Assembly: GCF_000301075.1 (NCBI RefSeq)
Contig: NZ_JH932293.1
Coordinates: 765,588-829,587, forward strand
Source of the DNA: Bergeyella zoohelcum ATCC 43767
Lineage (GTDB): Bacteria > Bacteroidota > Bacteroidia > Flavobacteriales > Weeksellaceae
Reading direction: 5' to 3'
Length of the DNA: 64,000 bases
Numbering within the stretch: position 1 is the stretch's first letter; every line of letters starts with the position of its first letter. The position numbers and the translations under genes were made by a program. The notes under the pieces were generated by a model. The model did no database searches and was not told the DNA's origin. It saw nothing but the letters and a program-made list of their open reading frames with translations. Shown here in pieces: positions 25,797 through 34,418 of the stretch.

Positions 25797-27137
25797 ATGA
25801 AAAAGGCTAGGGTTTTATTATTTCTTGGGATATTATCCTTATTTTCTTGTATTTCAGATAGAATTGATGATAAAGAAACTATAAACTCTTATGAAGAGAT
25901 AGTAGAAATAATAGATAAACACTATTTTACGGAAAATAGTATTTACCAGAAAAATCTTTTATTGACAAATAAAAATATTGATTGGGATAATACATATATT
26001 TCCCAAGAGGATAATAAAATTGTATTGATTATTATTCCTGTCAAGAATGATGACAATATGGTATTGGAACGGTTTTCTTTCAGAATAGATAGTAATGTAA
26101 TACAAGGTCATTTATGGAGATTTGAATCGGATGGAACGCCTTTCGATGAGGAAGATTATAGACTTTCTTCACATGACATCATGAAAAAAATGAAAGGTAA
26201 GGTTTCGTATGTGTCTTTGGATGCAGATTCTCAGTACGAAATATTAATCAATAAAGGAAATATTATTAATGATATCTATGTTAATCATCAGAGAGGAGAT
26301 GTAAATGCCAGATGTGGAATGAATTGTCACTCAAATGGTGAACCTCCTGCTACTGAAATTCCTCCTGTCTATATTCATGTTCCTCCCAAACCGATAATTC
26401 CTCCCGCAGGCTGGCAACCATTACCTCCTATACCATCGCCACCTATTGTCATTATCCCACCTCGTCCACCTAAACAAACTAACCCACCTAAAGATCCACC
26501 GTGTGAAAAGATAAAATCGGGAACTGATAAGGCAAATGAACTGGGAAAAACGCAAAAATTTAAGAATGCTGTACAAGACATTAAAAATGCTTTTAATGCA
26601 AATGGAAATGAAAACGGAGTAGCAATAGGTAGCCATACCCCTAATGGTAATCCAAATTATACGCCTGTGCAAAATTTTGGTACAAATAGCGGAACTGTGA
26701 ATTCCCCTTTTCCCTATCCGATAGCAGATATACACAATCACCCCAATAACTCACCTCCGTCTTTTGGAGATGTATACAGCATGATGCAGTATCATCTGCA
26801 GTATGGCTCTTTTAACATGAGATTTATCATTACTTCTGGTGGAACGGTATATGCTTTAGTGGTAACAGACCCTAATGCTATAGCACAGTTTTTGAAGAAA
26901 TTTCCCAGTGTACAAGTGCCAGGATATCCTCCTACTTTGCCACCTAATTTATTTAATGAATGGAATGATATGCGTCTGGATATAGGAGAAGCAGGAGCTT
27001 TATCTCATATATTAGAGACCTACAACGCAGGGGTAGCACTTACTAAAATGGACAGTGCGGGGAGATTTAGGGGAGTAAGAACCAAAAAGAAAGCAGGAAG
27101 TCCAGGTGGTGGATATCAGGTAGATTTATGTCCTTAA
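25797..27137 (+). CDS. Predicted surface lipoprotein with proline-rich linker and JAMM-type C-terminal domain
   Basis: A protein of 446 residues. A lipoprotein signal (LLFLGILSLFSC, Cys18) is followed by an acidic stretch SDRIDDKE, which resembles the export signal of surface-exposed Bacteroidota lipoproteins. Residues 20-170 are an unknown domain; residues about 175-240 are a Pro-rich linker with two or three Cys. The C-terminal domain has E272 and the metal-ligand-like pattern H313-x-H315-x6-S322-x2-D325 (DIHNHPNNSPPSFGD), as in JAB/JAMM proteases. The Pro linker plus terminal enzymatic domain resembles polymorphic-toxin or effector architecture. It precedes two near-identical small exported proteins. 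Activity is inferred, not shown. Confidence 0.7.
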   Translation: MKKARVLLFLGILSLFSCISDRIDDKETINSYEEIVEIIDKHYFTENSIYQKNLLLTNKNIDWDNTYISQEDNKIVLIIIPVKNDDNMVLERFSFRIDSNVIQGHLWRFESDGTPFDEEDYRLSSHDIMKKMKGKVSYVSLDADSQYEILINKGNIINDIYVNHQRGDVNARCGMNCHSNGEPPATEIPPVYIHVPPKPIIPPAGWQPLPPIPSPPIVIIPPRPPKQTNPPKDPPCEKIKSGTDKANELGKTQKFKNAVQDIKNAFNANGNENGVAIGSHTPNGNPNYTPVQNFGTNSGTVNSPFPYPIADIHNHPNNSPPSFGDVYSMMQYHLQYGSFNMRFIITSGGTVYALVVTDPNAIAQFLKKFPSVQVPGYPPTLPPNLFNEWNDMRLDIGEAGALSHILETYNAGVALTKMDSAGRFRGVRTKKKAGSPGGGYQVDLCP

Positions 27138-27164
27138 GAAATACTAAATTAAATATTATAAATG

Positions 27165-27617
27165 ATGAAACAGCTTGTAAAACTTTTCAGTTTTTTTGGT
27201 ATTGTATTTTGTACCCATGGTATGGCTCAAACAATAGAGAAAGTAGGTATAAAAGATGCTTCCGTACTTGTTGCTCATAAACAAGATTTTGTAGGTAAGC
27301 CTCTTTCTTATCTATTGTCTAAAATGGACAAAAGTACGATAAAATCTGTTAGTTATGGACCTAATAGAAATCGAGAAGAAGTTCATATGATTTCATTTCG
27401 GCAAATGACTTACCAAAGTTATTTAAAGACCTGGGATAAAGAAATTAATGATAGACCTACACAATTAGTGGTTATTTTTAATCAAAATTGGGATTTGAGC
27501 AAAGGAAAACCTTGTTATATTAAGGAAGATTCTACTTGTGTGAAATGGACAGAAAAAGATGAGAAAATCCTTGGAGGTTTAGTAGTACATGACATCTATG
27601 TGTTAGGAAGAAATTAA
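27165..27617 (+). CDS. Small exported protein, tandem copy 1 (possible partner of the JAMM lipoprotein)
   Basis: A protein of 150 residues from the ATG at 27165, which aligns with the start of copy 2; an ATG one codon earlier is also possible. The signal peptide KLFSFFGIVFCTHGMAQ is followed by a domain I do not recognise (DASVLVAHKQDFVGKPLSYL, SYGPNRNREEVHMISFRQM, PTQLVVIFNQNWDL). It lies 27 bp after the JAMM lipoprotein gene. It ends TAATG, its stop sharing one base with the start of copy 2, so translation is probably coupled. It differs from copy 2 mainly in a 20-residue segment around CYIKEDSTC. Confidence 0.75.
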   Translation: MKQLVKLFSFFGIVFCTHGMAQTIEKVGIKDASVLVAHKQDFVGKPLSYLLSKMDKSTIKSVSYGPNRNREEVHMISFRQMTYQSYLKTWDKEINDRPTQLVVIFNQNWDLSKGKPCYIKEDSTCVKWTEKDEKILGGLVVHDIYVLGRN

Positions 27618-28069
27618 TGAAACAGCTTATAAAACTTTTCAGTTTTTTTGGTATTGTATTTTGTACCCATGGTATGGCTCAAACAATAGAGAAAGTAGGT
27701 ATAAAAGATGCTTCCGTACTTGTTGCTCATAAACAAGATTTTGTAGGTAAGCCTCTTTCTTATCTATTGTCTAAAATGGACAAAAGTACGATAAAATCTG
27801 TTAGTTATGGACCTAATAGAAATCGAGAAGAAGTTCATATGATTTCATTTCGGCAAATGACTTACCAAAGTTATTTAAAGACCTGGGATAAAGAAATTAA
27901 TGATAGACCTACACAATTAGTGGTTATTTTTAATCAAAATTGGGATTTGAAGAAGGGTAAATATTGCTATCCTAAAGAAAATCCTACTTGTGTGAAATGG
28001 ACAGGAAAAGATGAGAAAATCCTTGGAGGTTTAGTAGTACATGACATCTATGTGTTAGGTAGGAATTAA
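27617..28069 (+). CDS. Small exported protein, tandem copy 2
   Basis: A protein of 150 residues, identical to copy 1 except for Val5 to Ile and about six changes clustered between residues 118 and 141 (KKGKYCYPKENPTCVKWTG against SKGKPCYIKEDSTCVKWTE). The two copies form an exact 452-bp tandem duplication. The signal peptide and both Cys of the variable loop are kept. A residual ATGAAA at 28069, followed by only four more codons and a stop, marks where a third unit would begin. The function is unknown. By position and duplication pattern, an immunity or binding partner of the JAMM lipoprotein is an attractive hypothesis. Confidence 0.75.
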   Translation: MKQLIKLFSFFGIVFCTHGMAQTIEKVGIKDASVLVAHKQDFVGKPLSYLLSKMDKSTIKSVSYGPNRNREEVHMISFRQMTYQSYLKTWDKEINDRPTQLVVIFNQNWDLKKGKYCYPKENPTCVKWTGKDEKILGGLVVHDIYVLGRN

Positions 28070-28082
28070 TGAAAGAAAATAT

Positions 28083-28952
28083 ATGACTTTTACCATTATC
28101 ATTCCGGCACATAATGAAGCAGCGACTTTAAGCGATTGTTTAGAGTCGCTTTTTCTACAGACTTATCCTTATTTTGAGGTCATGGTGGTGAATGATGGTT
28201 CACAAGATGAGACTCAAACTATTATTGATGCGTATTGTGAGAAAGATGCTCGTTTTCATGGGATTGCATTACCGAAATCAGAGCATCAGCCGGGTGCTAA
28301 AGTGGTGAATACTTTTAACGAAGGGCTGAGTGCCATTACCCCCAAGGAGATTATTTGTAAATTTGATGCGGATATTATTTTCCCTCAGGACTATTTAGAG
28401 AAAATTGTAGCCCTTTACCAGTCAGATGAAAGGGTGGGCATGGCATCGGGCATCGTGTATATTCTCAAGGATGATGTACTTCTCCATAAGGAGAAAGTTT
28501 TTGATTTTAAGGACGATAATAATTGGCAATTTGAATCAATTTCATCTAAAAATCATGTTCGTGGTCCCATCAAAAGCTATAGAAAAGAGTGCTTTATGGC
28601 GATGAATGGATTAAGACCTATTTTAGGCTGGGATAATATAGATGTCATGCTAGCACAGATGAATGGATTTACGGTGCGTACATTACCTGAACTTTGGGTA
28701 AAGCATCTTCGTCCTACTGCTCATTTGTACCGAAAAGAAAAGTACCAAAAATTGGGTAAATATTTCCGAAATATTGGGCTAAGTTTTCCTTTGGCGGCAC
28801 TTTCTGCATTTAAAGTGAGTCTTAAAGATAAAAATATCATCTCATGGTGGATTATGATGAGGTATTTTCTCACTCAGCCTCGTCCTGTGGTACTTTCTGA
28901 TGAGGAAATACGGTTTATTAGGAAACTGAGGTGGAAGATGATGGGGAAATAG
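28083..28952 (+). CDS. Glycosyltransferase family 2 protein
   Basis: A protein of 289 residues with the GT-A fold of family 2: TIIIPAHNEAATLSDCLESLFLQTYP at the start, VVNDGSQDETQTI, and the metal-binding DxD in KFDADIIFPQDYL. A later region GLRPILGWDNIDVMLAQMNGF is acceptor-related. No transmembrane anchor is obvious, so it is probably a cytosolic or peripheral enzyme. It transfers a sugar from a nucleotide donor, but the acceptor cannot be inferred. It follows the duplicated genes by 13 bp and could share their transcript. Confidence 0.88.
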   Translation: MTFTIIIPAHNEAATLSDCLESLFLQTYPYFEVMVVNDGSQDETQTIIDAYCEKDARFHGIALPKSEHQPGAKVVNTFNEGLSAITPKEIICKFDADIIFPQDYLEKIVALYQSDERVGMASGIVYILKDDVLLHKEKVFDFKDDNNWQFESISSKNHVRGPIKSYRKECFMAMNGLRPILGWDNIDVMLAQMNGFTVRTLPELWVKHLRPTAHLYRKEKYQKLGKYFRNIGLSFPLAALSAFKVSLKDKNIISWWIMMRYFLTQPRPVVLSDEEIRFIRKLRWKMMGK

Positions 28953-29006
28953 CTGTCTTTCAATGGTGTGTAAATGATAGTGAATAAATAATTAAAATAA
29001 AAAAAT

Positions 29007-29657
29007 ATGATAACGGTATTATCTGATGAATTTAGTTTGGTGCATTCTTTTGTAAATCAGCTTCGTTCGGTAGAGATACAGAACGACCGAATGAAATTTA
29101 GAAGAAATCTAGAGCGAATAGGTGAGATAGCAGCATATGAAATTTCTAAAAAACTTCCTTCTATTCCTGTAGAAATTAGGACGCCATTGGCAATGTATCA
29201 GGGTAAAGAACTAGAAAAACAGCCTGTACTGGTAACTATACTTAGAGCAGGAATTCCTTTGTTTGAAGGTATATTAAACTATTTTGATCAGGCAGATTGT
29301 GGTTTTGTGGCGGCATACAGAAAGCATGATTCTAATGATTATTTTACCATTCAGCAGGATTATCTCACTTGTCCTGAGATAGAAAATAGACCGCTCATAG
29401 TGGCAGACCCTATGCTTGCAACAGGAGCGAGTTTAGTAGAAGCTCTGAAGGATTTGCTCAAAATAGGTAAGCCATCAGAATTGCACATTGTGGCAGCAAT
29501 AGGTAGTGAACAAGGAGTAAAAGCAGTTGCTGAGGCTTTTCCGGAAGCTCATATTTGGATAGGAGCTGTGGATGAAGCACTGACCGAAAAGGGCTATATC
29601 TCACCAGGATTAGGAGATGCAGGGGATTTGTCCTTTGGGAAAAAATTGCAGTTTTAG
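29007..29657 (+). CDS. upp: Uracil phosphoribosyltransferase
   Basis: A protein of 216 residues, close to the usual 208-215. The PRPP-binding loop LIVADPMLATGASLVEAL and the uracil-binding C-terminus GYISPGLGDAGDLSFG are both present, and VTILRAGIPLFEGIL is typical of the family. The enzyme salvages uracil to UMP in the cytosol. It is followed by a strong bidirectional terminator. No uracil permease is adjacent. Confidence 0.95.
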   Translation: MITVLSDEFSLVHSFVNQLRSVEIQNDRMKFRRNLERIGEIAAYEISKKLPSIPVEIRTPLAMYQGKELEKQPVLVTILRAGIPLFEGILNYFDQADCGFVAAYRKHDSNDYFTIQQDYLTCPEIENRPLIVADPMLATGASLVEALKDLLKIGKPSELHIVAAIGSEQGVKAVAEAFPEAHIWIGAVDEALTEKGYISPGLGDAGDLSFGKKLQF

Positions 29658-29722
29658 TACTTTCCTGAGGTAATATGATAATTTGTATTAAAATAGTTAG
29701 GGAATAGCGTCGTACCTTATAT

Positions 29723-29768
29723 AAAAAACCACTTCCATGAATTTCTATTCATGGAAGTGGTTTTTTTT
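29723..29768. terminator. Bidirectional terminator between upp and the EpsG-like gene
   Basis: A perfect 20-bp stem, AAAAAACCACTTCCATGAAT and its complement, with a 4-base loop and T runs on both strands, between convergent genes. Confidence 0.9.
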
Positions 29769-29797
29769 GATGGGCTTTCTTTTTATTGAAAGTAGTA

Positions 29798-30916
29798 TTA
29801 CCCTCCTATTAACCAGTTGGAGTAAGTCTCCCATGTGAAAGACCTTTTTCCTCCCATGGTGGCAAATACAAAATAATAAAACACTACGAAACAAATCATG
29901 ATAAGATAGAGATATCTCCTTAAATTAATGGAAGAAACCGCTGCGATGATATTCGGAATAGTGACACTAGAAAAGAGTAAGTAATAAGAAACCAATCGAG
30001 TAGAGAAAACAGGGCTGTTTCTAAAGATAAAATACAAACATATCCCAGCTACTGTAAGGTTTCTCATATATTCATAATAGGGTACTCTTTGTTCAGATTC
30101 TTTGTTAAATGCAAGAATGAAATAGAGGTAAAAAAAAGTTTGTAAATCTAGTAGCCTTATTTTTCCTGTATCTTCGTGTACTATGGTTTCATAGTTTTGA
30201 TAATCTTGCATCACTTCTTTAGGGGTAATATTTTCTAATAAAGAAATGCTACTATATACTTCAAAAGGAGAAAGTAGAATGCTTATTCCTACTAGAGAAG
30301 CAATCATCCATTTTTTGAGTGGTACTTTCACTAACCAATATGCCAATACGAAGGTGATGGAAGAGTTGTGGAAATTAAATGCAATAAACATCAAAAGCAG
30401 GAAAAGCCATAATTTCCTTTCTTTAATGGTCCAAAACGATATGAAAACAATGGCAGTGGCAATGGCCTGTCTCATATGCCCCATGTCTCCCATGAAAAAA
30501 GTAGGAAACATATACAGCAAAAAACTCAAAGCAGGGTAGGCACTGTTTTTAGTAATAAATAGGTATTTTGATGTAATGGTAAAAATAGCTGTAAGGATAA
30601 CAAAAAATGTAAATGGTAACTTCAGTGCATATACTATTTTGCCATAAAGCACATACATCCATTCTACCCCCCATATATTATCTTTCATTTCCTTAATGCT
30701 AAAGGACATAGTACTACCAAACTGGTTGTACATTGCTTGATATGCTAAATCATCAATCATCAAGTTCCTAAATCCAGTAAGGATGATAAGGAAAGCAATA
30801 ACTAACCATGTTAATTTGCTAGGTTTGTATGCTCCGTTTCTTAGTTCCGAAATACTGATAAAGATGAGTGTGATAACAGCAATGGTAAAATATGGATGTA
30901 AAAAACTGATTCCCAT
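29798..30916 (-). CDS. EpsG-like polysaccharide polymerase / membrane protein
   Basis: A protein of 372 residues with about ten hydrophobic segments spread over its length. The N-terminal GFRNLMIDDLAYQAMYNQFG loop after the second segment, and the helix set MFPTFFMGDMGHMRQAIATAIVFISF, match the EpsG/Wzy-like family of O-antigen or exopolysaccharide polymerases. These join repeat units at the outer face of the inner membrane. It is an orphan here: no flippase, initiating transferase or sugar-nucleotide genes adjoin it, apart from the family 2 transferase at 28083. It is convergent with upp. Confidence 0.72.
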   Translation of the reverse strand: MGISFLHPYFTIAVITLIFISISELRNGAYKPSKLTWLVIAFLIILTGFRNLMIDDLAYQAMYNQFGSTMSFSIKEMKDNIWGVEWMYVLYGKIVYALKLPFTFFVILTAIFTITSKYLFITKNSAYPALSFLLYMFPTFFMGDMGHMRQAIATAIVFISFWTIKERKLWLFLLLMFIAFNFHNSSITFVLAYWLVKVPLKKWMIASLVGISILLSPFEVYSSISLLENITPKEVMQDYQNYETIVHEDTGKIRLLDLQTFFYLYFILAFNKESEQRVPYYEYMRNLTVAGICLYFIFRNSPVFSTRLVSYYLLFSSVTIPNIIAAVSSINLRRYLYLIMICFVVFYYFVFATMGGKRSFTWETYSNWLIGG

Positions 30917-31029
30917 AATTTTTTATTATGCAACTTGTAATTTTTGCAAAGATAATGAAACAGCATTAGATTTAAACTTAAATTTTATTTTTCCATGAAT
31001 GAATATTACTTTTGTAAAAAAATCTTAAC

Positions 31030-31737
31030 ATGAGATTTTTCGGATTTTTATTTATGTTTTTTTATGCTATAGTGTTTGGGCAGAGCAAGGATACTTTAAG
31101 TGTAAAACAACAACGGAATACTTTTGAAAAAAAACAATTATGGATTCCAGCGGGTGCTATGGCATCTTCGGTGGCGATAGAGTGGGCAAGAAATCCTGTG
31201 GTGAAAAAAGGTAGTTTAGCAGGCGGAAAGGAAGTATTGGCACTGCATGGCTCTGCAGAAGATTTTTTACAGTTCGTTCCGTATGTTGCTACATATGGTT
31301 TGGAATGGATAGGTATGCAACCCAAAACTGATTGGAAAAATAGAACAGTCATTATAGCAAAAGGCAGTTTGCTCAATTTTTCACTGACCTTAGGAATGAA
31401 ATATCTATTCGCAAATGAAAGACCTGATGGTACGCAGTACAGCTTTCCTTCAGGGCATACAGCGAATGCTTTTGCTGGAGCTACCTTCCTAAGTATGGAA
31501 TATGGAGAACATTATCCTTGGATACCCTATGTAGCGTATGGAATGGCATCAATGGTAGGAGGAATGCGCATCTATCATCAAAGACATAGACTTTCTGATG
31601 TGCTATTTGGAGCAGGAATAGGGATACTATCTTCTGAAATAGCGTACTGGACACATCAGTACAAATGGAATTCACGAAAAACAGATAAAGACCCAATGAC
31701 TGTACTTTATCAGAATAATGAACAATTTGAAAATTAA
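31030..31737 (+). CDS. PAP2-superfamily phosphatase, exported
   Basis: A protein of 235 residues with an N-terminal signal or anchor (MRFFGFLFMFFYAIVFG). The PAP2 signature is complete: KYLFANERPDGT (KxxxxxxRP), YSFPSGHTANAFAG (PSGH) and GGMRIYHQRHRLSDVLFGAGIG (SRxxxxxHxxxD-like, with R..H..SD). The family removes phosphate from lipids such as undecaprenyl pyrophosphate, phosphatidic acid or lipid A. It has fewer transmembrane segments than the copy at 46400. Its last 20 bp overlap an upstream in-frame extension of the next gene, but the preferred start of that gene lies after its stop codon. Confidence 0.85.
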   Translation: MRFFGFLFMFFYAIVFGQSKDTLSVKQQRNTFEKKQLWIPAGAMASSVAIEWARNPVVKKGSLAGGKEVLALHGSAEDFLQFVPYVATYGLEWIGMQPKTDWKNRTVIIAKGSLLNFSLTLGMKYLFANERPDGTQYSFPSGHTANAFAGATFLSMEYGEHYPWIPYVAYGMASMVGGMRIYHQRHRLSDVLFGAGIGILSSEIAYWTHQYKWNSRKTDKDPMTVLYQNNEQFEN

Positions 31738-31747
31738 GATTGGATAT

Positions 31748-33883
31748 ATGAAAAAAATACTTTTAGGAGCGGCTGTTCTTTTCATGCACAGCATGGATGC
31801 TCAGAAACAAAAATTCACCATGGCGGAAGCGGTAAACGGGCTTCGTTCTTCGCTAGCAATACAGAACATTCAGCAGTTTTCTTGGTTGGAAAATCAAGAT
31901 GCCTATTTCCAAGGAGTGAAAAATGCCTATCTGAAAACCGATATTAAAACAGGGAAAAAAGATACGCTGGTATCCCTTTCACAGCTTAATGCCATCGGAG
32001 GGCATACATTTGCGGCAATGCCAAGAATTACTTTTATAGACGAAAATAAAGGCTATTTTCAAAAACAATATCGTTATTTCTGGTTGGAAAAAAAGAATAA
32101 TACATGGAGTATTTCGGAGATGATGGGTGTGGATAATGAGGCGGAGAATGTCTATTTCAGTAAGAAAAAAGATATGCAAGTATTTACCCGAACGAATAAT
32201 TTGTATATCAGAAATGGCGGTCAGCTAACTCCTATTACTCAAGAGCAAAACCCGAATATCATCAGTGGACAATCGGTACACCGTCAAGAGTTTGGGATTG
32301 ATAAGGGAATTTTCGTTTCACCGAATGAAAATAAAATTGCCTTCTATAAGATGGATGAATCTATGGTAGAAGATTACCCTATCGTGGAATGGCATACTAC
32401 ACCCGCTCAAAATAAAAATATTAAATACCCAATGGCAGGGAGAACTTCCCACCAAGTGAAACTTGGGATTTATTCCATCGCTCAAAATAAGACCATCTAC
32501 CTCAATATCGATGGGGAAAAAGACCAATACCTCACTGCGGTTACTTGGAGTCCTGATGAGAAGACCATCTTCGTAGGCGTACTCAATAGAGGACAAAATC
32601 ATCTAAAGTTTAATCAATACAATGCTGAAACTGGAGCTTTTATCAAAACACTTTTCGAGGAAAAATCAGATAAATATGTAGAACCTCAGCATGCTGCCAT
32701 TTTCTTCCCTCATTCTGCTAAAGATTTCATTTGGCAAAGCCAAAGAACGGGCTACAATCATCTTTTTCATTATCATGTGGATAAAGGGTTGATAGGGCAA
32801 ATTACCAAAGGAGACTGGCTGGTAAATAGTGTGTTAGGATTTTATGAGAAGAATAATGAAATTATTATTTCAGGAACTAAAGATTCTCCACTACAGAAAA
32901 ACTTATATAAAGTCAATTGGAAAAACAAAAAAATCACTAGAATCAATACTCATTTGGGAGTGCATAATGCTGCTTTGAGCAAATCAGGAGCGTATCTCTA
33001 TGATGTATATTCAGCTAAAAATACACCTAGAAAGGTGGATATCATTCATCTCTCCACAGGAAAGGTACAAAATCTACTCACCGCCGAAGACCCTTTGAGA
33101 AATTTTGATAGACCCCAAATACAGCTGGTAACACTGAAAGCGGATGACGGTACACCTTTGTACGGAAAACTCATTAAACCTACGAACTTTGATGCCAATA
33201 AAAAATATCCAGTCATTGTATATCTTTATAATGGTCCACACTTACAGTTGGTAACAGATGCTTTCCCAGAAAGTGGGAACCTTTGGTATGAGTATATGGC
33301 ACAGCGTGGTTTTGTAGTATTCACCATGGACGGAAGAGGTTCTAGCAATAGAGGATTGGCTTTTGAACAGGCAGTTTTCAGACAGCTCGGAGAGGTGGAA
33401 ATGAAAGATCAGCTCAAAGGGGTGGAGTATCTTAAATCTTTACCCTTCGTGGATGCTAAGAGAATGGGAATTCATGGCTGGAGTTTTGGTGGATTTATGA
33501 CCACCAGTTTCATGCTGAAGTATCCCGATGTATTTAAAGTTGGAGTGGCTGGTGGTCCAGTAATAGACTGGAGAATGTACGAAGTGATGTACACCGAAAG
33601 ATATATGGATACGCCTCAAGAAAACCCTGAAGGCTATGCGAAAGCCAATCTCCTGGATAAAGTGGAAAATTTAAAGGGCAAACTCCTTATGATTCATGGT
33701 GCTCAGGATGATGTAGTGGTATGGCAACACTCTATAGATTTCTTAAAATCTGCTGTGGATAAAGGAGTGCAGGTGGATTATTTCGTGTATCCAGGGCATG
33801 CACATAATGTAGTAGGCAGAGATAGGGTGCATCTTATGCAAAAAGTAACAGATTATTTTGAACAGCATCTGAAAGAAAAATAA
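31748..33883 (+). CDS. Exported S9 family peptidase (dipeptidyl peptidase IV type)
   Basis: About 711 residues from the ATG at 31748, which heads a signal peptide (MKKILLGAAVLFMHSMDAQ). The start 10 codons earlier lacks this. Residues 30-450 form the beta-propeller DPPIV_N domain (SPDEKTIFVGVLNRGQNHL). The alpha/beta-hydrolase domain follows with nucleophile Ser579 in GWSFGGF, Asp in GAQDDVVVW and His in YPGHAHNV. Such enzymes remove N-terminal dipeptides, mainly X-Pro, and serve peptide-based nutrition in Flavobacteriia. It begins 11 bp after the PAP2 gene. Confidence 0.92.
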   Translation: MKKILLGAAVLFMHSMDAQKQKFTMAEAVNGLRSSLAIQNIQQFSWLENQDAYFQGVKNAYLKTDIKTGKKDTLVSLSQLNAIGGHTFAAMPRITFIDENKGYFQKQYRYFWLEKKNNTWSISEMMGVDNEAENVYFSKKKDMQVFTRTNNLYIRNGGQLTPITQEQNPNIISGQSVHRQEFGIDKGIFVSPNENKIAFYKMDESMVEDYPIVEWHTTPAQNKNIKYPMAGRTSHQVKLGIYSIAQNKTIYLNIDGEKDQYLTAVTWSPDEKTIFVGVLNRGQNHLKFNQYNAETGAFIKTLFEEKSDKYVEPQHAAIFFPHSAKDFIWQSQRTGYNHLFHYHVDKGLIGQITKGDWLVNSVLGFYEKNNEIIISGTKDSPLQKNLYKVNWKNKKITRINTHLGVHNAALSKSGAYLYDVYSAKNTPRKVDIIHLSTGKVQNLLTAEDPLRNFDRPQIQLVTLKADDGTPLYGKLIKPTNFDANKKYPVIVYLYNGPHLQLVTDAFPESGNLWYEYMAQRGFVVFTMDGRGSSNRGLAFEQAVFRQLGEVEMKDQLKGVEYLKSLPFVDAKRMGIHGWSFGGFMTTSFMLKYPDVFKVGVAGGPVIDWRMYEVMYTERYMDTPQENPEGYAKANLLDKVENLKGKLLMIHGAQDDVVVWQHSIDFLKSAVDKGVQVDYFVYPGHAHNVVGRDRVHLMQKVTDYFEQHLKEK

Positions 33884-34418
33884 TGATGATGCCATCATAA
33901 AAGTCTCCCGAGATGTTTGGGCGATGAATGATGAATGCATAATGCTGACAAAATATAAAAAAGGAGACCATTATGTAACGCATAAATCCTTTGGAACAAA
34001 CTCAAACGATGAATGATGAAAACATAAAATCTCCCTCAGAAAACAAAGGAGTCATTTATGAAAGCATAGTGCATGGGCATCGTTTATTGTCTTGAGATAA
34101 TGTTTTGATGGCGATGATAATGGCAACAACCATATAGGTATGTAGAATTCATTCGATATGCCTATATGGTTTTTTTAGTTCGTAATTTACCCTATGGAGT
34201 ACGATGACAAGGTATAGACACTTTTGATAAAGTGCTTCCAAGTCGTATTAAAACTCAAGGGATTTGTACAAAAACTATAAATACTTTTAGTTTGCAACTG
34301 CCCTCTTTGGTAGAGGGGGAGCTTTCTGTCTATAGCATTTTTTTGGCTTTAAAAGCCCATTGTCAATAGTTTTATTTTCATTCAATTTCCGTATTTTTGT
34401 GCTTTAATACTATTTTCA
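33884..34418. other. 535-bp gap with diverged repeat units and a terminator
   Basis: No coding region was found. CGATGAATGATGAA occurs at about 33922 and 34007, each followed by A-rich DNA and a GGAGAC/GGAGTC word that can pair with an upstream TCTCCC, suggesting two diverged copies of one roughly 85-bp unit. Near 34305 CCCTCTTTGGTAGAGGG forms a small hairpin. The end of the gap carries the gltX promoter box TATTTTTG at 34392-34399. Confidence 0.5.
34128..34177. terminator. Hairpin terminator in the S9 peptidase-gltX gap
   Basis: AACCATATAGGTAT pairs with ATGCCTATATGGTT (one mismatch) across a 16-base loop, followed by TTTTTTT. It lies about 245 bp after the peptidase stop. Confidence 0.65.

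Larger units (their letters stand above)
27165..28074. repeat. 452-bp tandem gene duplication
   Basis: Unit 1 runs 27165-27616 and unit 2 runs 27617-28068, each 452 bp. TAATGAAA is found at the internal junction and again at the right end. Sequence identity is almost complete apart from a roughly 60-bp patch near the 3' end of each unit, plus single changes close to the ends. Confidence 0.95.
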
